Shown: positions 1-6,108 of the stretch, in pieces
Numbering within the stretch: the first letter of the stretch is position 1
How the letters are laid out: each line of letters opens with the position of its first letter
NCBI RefSeq assembly: GCF_048751585.1
Contig: NZ_JAZHOB010000010.1
Span: 186,001 to 250,000, forward strand
Source of the DNA: G025836975 sp048751585
GTDB taxonomy: Bacteria; Pseudomonadota; Gammaproteobacteria; Burkholderiales; Burkholderiaceae_B
DNA length: 64,000 nt
Direction of reading: 5' to 3'
The notes under the pieces: generated by a model
The model's input: the letters and a program-made list of their open reading frames with translations, nothing else
What the model was told of the DNA's origin: nothing
Databases searched by the model: none
Translations under genes and position numbers: made by a program

Positions 1-2
1 AA

Positions 3-46
3 AAGCGGGCCAGGGACCGGCGGTTCATTTCCCCTGGCCGCCGCTT
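3..46. terminator. Possible hairpin at left window edge
   Basis: Arms at 3-15 and 32-46 pair (AAGCGG plus GCCAGGG against CCCTGGC plus CCGCTT) with a 2-nt bulge. Read on the minus strand the stem ends in CCGCTTTT at the window edge, which looks like an intrinsic terminator, but no minus-strand gene lies to the right, so its owner is unclear. It could instead be the tail of a gene to the left of the window. Confidence 0.35.
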
Positions 47-124
47 CGGTCTTCCGGGCCATGGGGCCGTTGCTGGGGAATCCCCCATCAAAGTGTAAAC
101 TCCTAGGTTTTTGTCCCAGGTGGT

Positions 125-865
125 ATGGTGCAAGAACTACCGCGGCGCACAAGTTCCAGCGGGCCGGCGCTTATCCGCCTGCTTGCCCGCTTGAGCGATG
201 CCGATATCCTCGAACCTAGGCAATCGCTTCCGGACCGTCTGAGCCAGTGGCTCGGCTGGACGGACGCTATCGCGTTGGCGGCGGCTTTGAATGGCTCTTC
301 GCCCGCTGCGACGGCAAGCGAAGAGGATCCAGGCAGTGCGGGGCGCAGCTTGTATGTCCGTGTGAAAACAGAGCTGAAAGGCGCGATTGTCGGCGTCAAC
401 GCGCCTCCGGCGGCCAGGCAGCGGGGCCATAGGGCCGCCCCTGTGCAGGGCGATTCCAAGCCCGCGGAGCCTGTGGAGTTCGCGACGTATCGGCGGCGCT
501 ACATTTCGCTTCAGCAGGCGATGGAGGCCAGTGTCGCCAATCTGCGTTCGCGCCTGCGCGGCATGCTGGCTTGCCAGCCCGGCATGGCTGGCCTTGCGGG
601 CGTGGATGCCGCCATGGAGCAGGCCTTGAATGAGCGCGAGTATCGTCTGCTGGCTGGCTTGCCGGCGCTGCTCGAAACGCGCTTCGAACGCTTGCGCCGG
701 GCCGGCGCGGAGGCGCCCGCCGATGAGCTTGCTGCGTCTCCGGCCGGCGGCGCCGGCGCTTGGCTGGATGTGTTTCACAAGGATATGCAAAGCGTATTAC
801 TGGCCGAATTGGATATTCGTTTACAACCGGTCGAAGGGATGCTGGCTGCCCTTCGGGCCTGTTAA
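125..865 (+). CDS. DUF3348 family protein, first gene of a stator-like operon
   Basis: A 246-residue protein that I recognise as DUF3348, a family of unknown function known to me only from Betaproteobacteria. The N-terminal block (SGPALIRLLARLSDAD, about residues 12-27) is the most family-like part. No signal peptide or membrane segment is visible, so it is probably cytosolic; the second half is rich in predicted helix and arginine. The start at 125 follows an AGGTGG-like ribosome binding site. It lies 12 bp upstream of the DUF802 gene and is probably cotranscribed with it, the OmpA-type gene and the DUF2894 gene. That conserved partnership suggests an accessory or targeting role for the membrane pair (inference). 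No enzymatic motif is visible. Confidence 0.8.
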   Translation: MVQELPRRTSSSGPALIRLLARLSDADILEPRQSLPDRLSQWLGWTDAIALAAALNGSSPAATASEEDPGSAGRSLYVRVKTELKGAIVGVNAPPAARQRGHRAAPVQGDSKPAEPVEFATYRRRYISLQQAMEASVANLRSRLRGMLACQPGMAGLAGVDAAMEQALNEREYRLLAGLPALLETRFERLRRAGAEAPADELAASPAGGAGAWLDVFHKDMQSVLLAELDIRLQPVEGMLAALRAC

Positions 866-877
866 CCTCAAAACCTT

Positions 878-2971
878 ATGAATCGATTTCTTCATTTTCT
901 TGTATTTGCAGTGGGCCTGGCCGGCGTCTGCTGGATCGGCGCCGGCTACCTGGCTTCGAACCCGCTGGCGCTGGCGGTCACGGCGCTCATTGCCGCCGTC
1001 TACCTGGTCGGCGCGCTGGAGCTATATCGCTATCAGCAGTCCACGTCCACGCTGACCGCGGCGCTGGCGGACCTTTCCGGGCCTCCAGCCAGCCTGAGCG
1101 ACTGGCTCTCCAGGATTCATCCCGCTTTGCGTGTATCGGTGCGGCAGCGCGTCCAGGGCGACCGGGCCGGCTTGCCAGGGCCGCTACTGACCCCGTATCT
1201 CGTGGGATTGCTGGTTTTGCTGGGTATGCTGGGTACTTTCCTGGGCATGGTCGCCACCTTGCGGGGTACCGGCTTGGCACTGGAGGGCGCAACCGACCTG
1301 CAGGCAATCCGCGCATCGCTGGCCGCGCCCGTCAAGGGGCTGGGATTCGCATTCGGCACATCGGTCGCTGGCGTCGCCACGTCGGCGATGCTTGGGCTGT
1401 TGTCCGCTTTGTGCCGCCGCGAGCGTATCCGGGCGGCTCAAATGCTCGATACGAAAATCGCAACGGCATTGCGGGTTTACTCACCGGCTCATCAGCGCGA
1501 TGAGAGTTTCACGCTTTTGCAGCAGCAGACCCAAGGCATGGCTGCCGTGGTGGACAAATTACAAGCCATGATGACGGCCATGGAAAGGCAGGACCGGGTA
1601 TTGAGCGAAGGATTGGCGGCCCGTCAGGACGATTTCCATGTCAAGGCCGAGGCCGCTTATACGCGCCTGGCCGGCTCAGTGGAACAATCTTTAAGGGAAA
1701 GCGTGGCAGAGGGGGCCCGCGCGGCTGCCACGGCGGTCCAGCCCATTGTCGAAACCACGATGGCCGGCCTTGCCCGGGATACCGCGACGTTGCATGATAC
1801 GGTCACGCAGGCTGTGCAGCGGCAATTGGATGGCTTGTCCACTCGTTTCGAAGCCTCGTCGGCCACGGTGGCGGATATCTGGAAAAACGCATTGGCCGAA
1901 CATCAGCGCGCCAGCGACTCGCTGGCGGGCGACCTGCGCTTGTCGCTGGATGGCTACTCGCAAACTTTCGAACAGCGCTCCGCCAGCCTGCTGGACCAGG
2001 TTTCCGCCCGCATGGAGGCAACGGCAAGCTCGATGTCGCAGGCATGGGACACGGCCCTGTCCCGGCATGAGAGTGCCAGCGGGAAGCTTGCAAGCGACAA
2101 CCAGCTTGCCCTGGCGTCTACGGTGTCGGCTTTTGAACAGCATTCCGCATCGCTCGTGCGTACCGTGGACCAATCGCAGAGCGAGCTGCGCGCGCAATGG
2201 GTGGCGCAGGATGAGCAGCGGCTGGCGGCATGGAACAGCGCGCTGGACGCTACGTCGGCAGCGCTGCTGCGCAAGTGGGACGAGGCGGGTAGCCAGGCGG
2301 CGGAACGCCAGCGGCAGCTTTGCGAATCCTGGGTGCAAGCCGCGGACAATGTGGCAGCGCAGGCCCAGGCGCAGGCCAGCGGCACCCTTGCGCAGATCGC
2401 GGGGTTGATCCAAACCGCTGAAGAGGCTCCCAAAGCCGCGGCCGGTCTGGTGGCTGAAGTACGCCTGGCCTTTTCCGACAGCATGGCGCGCGACAACACC
2501 ATGCTCGAAGAGCGCAACCGTCTGCTCGAAACGCTTGGCACCCTGCTCGACGCCGTGAACCACGCCTCGTCGGAGCAGCGCGGGGCGGTCGATGCCTTGC
2601 TTGCCGGCTCGGCGGATATGCTGGATCGGGTCGGCGCTCAATTCACCGAGAAGCTGCGGGCCGAAGCCGATGGGCTCGGCAACGTCGCCGCGCAGCTTAC
2701 CGGCAGCGCCGTCGAAGTCGCGAGCCTGGGAGAAGCCTTCGGGGCCGCCGTGCAATCGTTCGGCCAGTCGAATGCCGCCCTGATGGAGCACCTGCAGCGC
2801 ATCGAAGCGGTGCTGGACAAGTCGATAGCGCGCAGCGACGAACAACTGGCTTATTACGTGGCGCAGGCGAAAGAGGTCATAGACCTGAGCATCATGTCGC
2901 AAAAACAGATTATCGAAGAACTGCAGCAAATGGCCGGCCGGCAGGCATCCGCCGGCCCGGTATCGGCATGA
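878..2971 (+). CDS. DUF802 protein: MotA/ExbB/ZorA-like channel subunit with long cytoplasmic tail
   Basis: A 697-residue protein of the DUF802 family. Hydrophobic segments lie at about 5-25, 29-48, 104-127 and 150-178. The last two carry the glycine-rich pattern of MotA/TolQ/ExbB stators (LLGMLGTFLGMV around 114-125, then GLGFAFGTSVAGVATSAMLG around 154-173). Residues about 190-697 are almost entirely predicted helix, rich in Ala, Gln, Ser and Glu with regularly spaced 'S-L-L' and 'W' blocks, so they should form a long coiled tail in the cytoplasm. ZorA of Zorya defence systems has the same plan: stator domain plus long tail. The stop overlaps the start of the MotB-like partner by 4 bp (ATGA), which supports translational coupling and a complex. 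The family assignment is solid; the motor function is inferred. Confidence 0.85.
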   Translation: MNRFLHFLVFAVGLAGVCWIGAGYLASNPLALAVTALIAAVYLVGALELYRYQQSTSTLTAALADLSGPPASLSDWLSRIHPALRVSVRQRVQGDRAGLPGPLLTPYLVGLLVLLGMLGTFLGMVATLRGTGLALEGATDLQAIRASLAAPVKGLGFAFGTSVAGVATSAMLGLLSALCRRERIRAAQMLDTKIATALRVYSPAHQRDESFTLLQQQTQGMAAVVDKLQAMMTAMERQDRVLSEGLAARQDDFHVKAEAAYTRLAGSVEQSLRESVAEGARAAATAVQPIVETTMAGLARDTATLHDTVTQAVQRQLDGLSTRFEASSATVADIWKNALAEHQRASDSLAGDLRLSLDGYSQTFEQRSASLLDQVSARMEATASSMSQAWDTALSRHESASGKLASDNQLALASTVSAFEQHSASLVRTVDQSQSELRAQWVAQDEQRLAAWNSALDATSAALLRKWDEAGSQAAERQRQLCESWVQAADNVAAQAQAQASGTLAQIAGLIQTAEEAPKAAAGLVAEVRLAFSDSMARDNTMLEERNRLLETLGTLLDAVNHASSEQRGAVDALLAGSADMLDRVGAQFTEKLRAEADGLGNVAAQLTGSAVEVASLGEAFGAAVQSFGQSNAALMEHLQRIEAVLDKSIARSDEQLAYYVAQAKEVIDLSIMSQKQIIEELQQMAGRQASAGPVSA

Positions 2972-3612
2972 GCGGGGAACTGGACACAGGCGTCGAGCCG
3001 ACGGCGCCGGTATGGGCCGTCTTCGGCGATTTGATGTCCGTGCTGCTGGGCGCATTCGTTCTCGTCCTGGTGGGCGTTATCGGCGTGCAACTGGAGCTCT
3101 CGGCCAGGCTAGACCATGAAATCCAGCAACGCCAGGAGGAAACCCAGCGCCGCAAGACTTTGGAGCAGGCGCTCGCCAGACCGCTGGCGGAGGGCAGGGT
3201 GACCTTGGTGGACGGGCGCATCGGGATCAGCGGCAGCGTGCTGTTTGCGCTGAACTCGGCTGACCTGCAATCCGAAGGTCGCGAGGTATTGCGGTCCCTG
3301 GTCGGGCCGCTGTCCGATTACCTGCGATCCCACGATCAGGTCCTGATGGTCAGCGGCTTCACCGACGATCAACCCGTACACGAGGGCAATCGAAAGTTTG
3401 CGGATAATTGGGAACTCTCGGCCCAGCGCGCCCTGACCGTCACGCGTGCACTGATCGATGAAGGCATCCCGTCCTCGTCGGTTTTCGCGGCCGCGTTCGG
3501 CGCCCAGCAACCCGTGGCGCCGAACGCCGACGAGGAAGGGCGCGCTCGCAACCGGCGTGTTGAAATTGCGCCTATTGCCAAACCGTCCGCCACAGCGGTG
3601 CCACATGGATAG
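2968..3612 (+). CDS. MotB/ZorB-like OmpA-domain protein
   Basis: A 214-residue protein with one N-terminal membrane segment (about 15-42) and a C-terminal OmpA/MotB peptidoglycan-binding domain (about 75-205, with the FTDDQPV and ARNRRVEI blocks typical of the fold). Asp21 sits at the start of the membrane helix in FGDLMSVLLGAF, the position of the ion-binding aspartate of MotB and ZorB. The partner upstream is a MotA/ExbB-like protein, so together they should form an inner-membrane ion-driven unit anchored to the cell wall. The start overlaps the DUF802 stop by 4 bp, and the 3' end overlaps the DUF2894 start by 8 bp. Without flagellar neighbours it is unlikely to be flagellar MotB. Confidence 0.88.
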   Translation: MSGELDTGVEPTAPVWAVFGDLMSVLLGAFVLVLVGVIGVQLELSARLDHEIQQRQEETQRRKTLEQALARPLAEGRVTLVDGRIGISGSVLFALNSADLQSEGREVLRSLVGPLSDYLRSHDQVLMVSGFTDDQPVHEGNRKFADNWELSAQRALTVTRALIDEGIPSSSVFAAAFGAQQPVAPNADEEGRARNRRVEIAPIAKPSATAVPHG

Positions 3613-4264
3613 CCAGGTCGTAAGCGAAGCGGAAACGCTGCTCGCCGCTTGGCGCGAGCGCGGCTTCGATCGCCTGGATCCCGTCCGCTACCATTTCATC
3701 GAAGCCCTGGCCAGGCGGGCCGGCACCCACAACGGCGAGGCAAGGCGGCTGCTGGACCAGAGGCTGTCCGAACTGCTGCAAGCCTATCGGGACCGCGGCG
3801 CGGGCCATACAGACGATAGCGGCGCGGCCACGGACAAAGCTGTAAGGGACTGCGGCGCACACTCCGGATCCCTGGCCGGACTTGCCTCTTACATCGCCAG
3901 CCAGGCGCCAAAGGGCGGCGTGGCCCTTGAGATTCATGATCCCGGCAGTCAGGACGCCTCGCATTCCGAACTCTCGGCCATCGATTATTTCAGAGACGTC
4001 TGGTCCAGGGTCGGCGCCCGGCAATTGCTGCGGCAGTCGCAGGCGCAAGTGCCCGAAAACGCCGGCCCCCTTAATTCGACCAACCTGGTCCACCGCTCGC
4101 TTGCCCTGATGCGCGATCTGTCCCCCGAGTACCTTCACCACTTCCTGTCCTATGTCGACGCCCTGTCCTGGATGGAGCAGTTGAGCGATGGCGGAACGCC
4201 GATGGGTAAAGAAGGATCTTCCGCGCTGGCGGTCAAGAAGGCACCGCGCGGCAGGCAACGCTAG
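3605..4264 (+). CDS. DUF2894 family protein
   Basis: A 219-residue protein starting at the ATG that overlaps the end of the OmpA-type gene. It resembles DUF2894, another family known to me only from this betaproteobacterial operon. The first 65 residues are charged and helical (ETLLAAWRERGFDRLDPVRY...); a second conserved block near residues 120-200 includes LSAIDYFRDVWSRVGAR and LSPEYLHHFLSYVDAL. No membrane segment is visible, so it is probably a cytosolic partner of the stator-like pair. Its stop codon lies inside the left terminal repeat of the MITE-like element at 4259-4627, so the basic last residues (KKAPRGRQR) may have been altered by that insertion. Function unknown. Confidence 0.8.
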   Translation: MDSQVVSEAETLLAAWRERGFDRLDPVRYHFIEALARRAGTHNGEARRLLDQRLSELLQAYRDRGAGHTDDSGAATDKAVRDCGAHSGSLAGLASYIASQAPKGGVALEIHDPGSQDASHSELSAIDYFRDVWSRVGARQLLRQSQAQVPENAGPLNSTNLVHRSLALMRDLSPEYLHHFLSYVDALSWMEQLSDGGTPMGKEGSSALAVKKAPRGRQR

Positions 4265-4627
4265 AGCATTTTCGGTTCAGGTGCATACGTGCTTGCGGGT
4301 TCTGGCGGCGCGATATTCAGTGGTGACTCAAGATCCGTGTGCGGTGCTCTCTGACGCGTGCCGGGTGGCAAGCCGCCGCAGTTGCTTTGCGGCGGGGGCG
4401 TAAGAGGGCGCGCATGTTTGAGCCAGCCATCAGCCCCCAGGCGGCTGATGGCTGGCGAGTTCGCGCCCGACCCCGGCGCAAAGCGGCTGCAAGGGAACCC
4501 CGAAGGGGCGCAGCGATCCAAGCCCGGCCCCTGCCCACCGGCCGCGCCGGTTTGATAAGCTGGAGCAGAGCCACACGCTTACCGGCCATAAAGCTTTGTA
4601 AACACTTGAACCGAAAATGCGCTAGCG
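4259..4627. mobile_element. MITE-like non-coding element with 25-bp terminal inverted repeats
   Basis: Positions 4259-4283 and 4603-4627 are inverted copies of each other at 23 of 25 positions; the shared core is GCATTTTCGGTTCA. Both ends carry CTAG, which fits either the repeat itself or a 4-bp target duplication of the YTAR type used by IS5-group elements. At the exact centre lies a perfect 14-bp stem (4422-4435 with 4443-4456, 7-nt loop), and a smaller hairpin occupies 4373-4395. No credible coding sequence is inside. Small size, paired ends, symmetric internal structure and insertion at a gene's stop codon all suggest a miniature transposable element; an extended repeat-type terminator is the alternative. 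Confidence 0.7.
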
Positions 4628-4654
4628 TTTTCTGAACACAGATAAGGAGTCCCA

Positions 4655-5005
4655 ATGTCATTTGAAGGAAGCTGTCACTGCGGAGCCGTTCAATTCAAGG
4701 TCGACGCCCAAGTTCCCACCCAAGCCATCAGTTGCAATTGCTCTCACTGCCTGCGCAAAGGATTCTTGTTGTCATTCTTTCCGGCGGAGCAATTCACATT
4801 GATGCAGGGCGAAGAGGCGCTGCGTTCCTACAAATTCAACACCCACAAGATCGCCCACCGCTTTTGCCAGATCTGCGGCACCCAGCCTTTCGCCTACGGG
4901 GCGAATCCGGACGGATCCGAAGTGCGCGCCGTAAATCTGCGCTGCGTGCCGTCGATAGATCTGAGTGCGCTGGAACTGCAGCACTACGATGGCGCGAAGG
5001 CATAG
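4655..5005 (+). CDS. GFA/CENP-V family zinc protein
   Basis: A 116-residue protein of the glutathione-dependent formaldehyde-activating (GFA/CENP-V) fold. The zinc ligands are present in the usual order: Cys7 and Cys9 (SCHCGAV), Cys27, Cys29 and Cys32 (SCNCSHC), and Cys71 and Cys74 (FCQICGTQPF). Length is normal for single-domain members. An AAGGAG ribosome binding site precedes the ATG. True Gfa condenses formaldehyde with glutathione, but most short homologues have no proven substrate, so the name should not be taken as a function. It stands alone between two non-coding repeat elements. Confidence 0.88.
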   Translation: MSFEGSCHCGAVQFKVDAQVPTQAISCNCSHCLRKGFLLSFFPAEQFTLMQGEEALRSYKFNTHKIAHRFCQICGTQPFAYGANPDGSEVRAVNLRCVPSIDLSALELQHYDGAKA

Positions 5006-5368
5006 ACGGACTGCCATGCACGGAGAGCCGCGAATCTTATTGTCGCGCCTATTCTGGGATACTTATCCGACCTAGGCTGTAGCGCATTTTTATACCGCAC
5101 TCTTACGCAGCCGGCGCCTGTGCGCCTGGGTGGTTCCGGCGTTTAGGCGTGCGCCGCGGGCTTCCGTAGGGAACGCGGGGGATGTCGGCGGGCGCTGTCT
5201 GACCGTAGCGGCACGCAGTGACGCGCAGGGAGTTCGCCCGCCGCCCGCGTGGACGAGGAAGGCGCGGAAGCAAGCACGCCGTGCCGGAACCACCCAGGCG
5301 CACAGGCGCCGGCGTGTTCAGTGAAAGAGAATAACCATCAGGACATCAGACAACAGATAATCCGGCCA
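5006..5368. other. Gene-free 363-bp spacer
   Basis: This gap between the GFA gene and convergent queH contains no gene I can support. Its main content is the inverted-repeat element at 5111-5312; the remainder (5006-5110 and 5313-5368) shows no clear structure. Confidence 0.6.
5111..5312. repeat. 202-bp element bounded by a perfect 30-bp inverted repeat
   Basis: Positions 5111-5140 (beginning CCGGCGCCTGTGCGCC) are repeated perfectly in inverted orientation at 5283-5312. Just inside, a partial second match (GGCGTGC against GCACGCC) continues the symmetry, and GGCGGGCG near 5188 pairs with CGCCCGCC near 5235. It therefore could fold into a long cruciform or RNA hairpin. It sits between the end of the GFA gene and the end of convergent queH. 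The interior resembles dispersed intergenic palindromes I associate with Betaproteobacteria (inference from memory). No transposase or open frame with coding character is present. Confidence 0.75.
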
Positions 5369-6055
5369 TCAAGACTCCACTCCAGGCGGCGGATTCAACT
5401 CCAGCTCATCCTTCCCGTAGAACTTGATCCCGATCTTGATCCGCTCGCGCCCCTGCTCCCGGCGGTGCCGATTCGTATCGCGCAGCGAATACACACACCC
5501 GCAATATTCCTGCTGATAGAACTCCTCGCGCTTGCTGATCTCTATCATCCGGGCCGACCCGCCGCCCTTGCGCCAGTTGTACGTCCAATAGACCAGCTCC
5601 GGATACCGGGCCGCCGCCCGCTCCCCGCAACCGTTGATCTGATTCATGTCCTTCCAGCGCGAAATCCCCAGCGAACTGGTAATCGTGTCGAAACCATGCT
5701 CGTGCGCATACAGCGCCGTGCGCTCGAACCGCATATCGAAGCATACCGTGCAGCGCTGCCCGCGTTCCGGCTCGTTTTCCAGGCCCTTGACCCGCTCGAA
5801 CCAATTGTCGCGGTCGTAATCCGCATCGATGAATTCGATTCCGTGCTGTTCGGCGAAACGGATATTCTCGTTCTTGCGGATCTCGTATTCGCGGTCCGGA
5901 TGGATGTTCGGATTGTAAAAATAAATGGAATAGTCAATGCCTGAAGCCGTCATGGCTTCCATGACCTCGCCGGAGCAGGGCGCGCAGCAGGAATGCATCA
6001 GCACCTTCTTGCGATGGTCGGGCAGGACGAGTTTGGGGCGTTGAACGTCGGTCAT
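5369..6055 (-). CDS. queH: Epoxyqueuosine reductase QueH
   Basis: A 228-residue QueH (former DUF208) protein, the non-cobalamin enzyme that reduces epoxyqueuosine to queuosine in tRNA. Cysteines expected for its Fe-S cluster and nearby metal or disulfide site are present: Cys23, Cys24 and Cys27 (HSCCAPCSG), Cys102 and Cys105 (RCTVCFDMR), and Cys185 and Cys187 (EYCGC). The N-terminal fold resembles a PP-loop-like domain. The ATG at 6055 places HSCCAPC about 20 residues in, as in other members. It is downstream of glnE on the same strand with a 53-bp gap and may share its transcript. Confidence 0.93.
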   Translation of the reverse strand: MTDVQRPKLVLPDHRKKVLMHSCCAPCSGEVMEAMTASGIDYSIYFYNPNIHPDREYEIRKNENIRFAEQHGIEFIDADYDRDNWFERVKGLENEPERGQRCTVCFDMRFERTALYAHEHGFDTITSSLGISRWKDMNQINGCGERAAARYPELVYWTYNWRKGGGSARMIEISKREEFYQQEYCGCVYSLRDTNRHRREQGRERIKIGIKFYGKDELELNPPPGVES

Positions 6056-6108
6056 GGCAATAGCGCGCCGTCGCGGCGGCGCATGAAGTAAATCGATAAA
6101 GGGCTATT

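Noticed and set aside
125..4264. Calling the first operon a Zorya defence system
   Set aside because: Only the ZorA/ZorB-like pair is present; no ZorC, ZorD or ZorE homologue is recognisable and the flanking families are not defence genes I know.
4339..4635. 98-codon frame inside the MITE-like element
   Set aside because: Arg/Ala-rich composition without a ribosome binding site; it crosses the internal hairpin and right terminal repeat, so it is best explained as non-coding.
5130..5324. Short frames in both directions inside the 5111-5312 repeat
   Set aside because: They arise from the inverted repeat itself and show low-complexity Arg/Pro/Ala translation.
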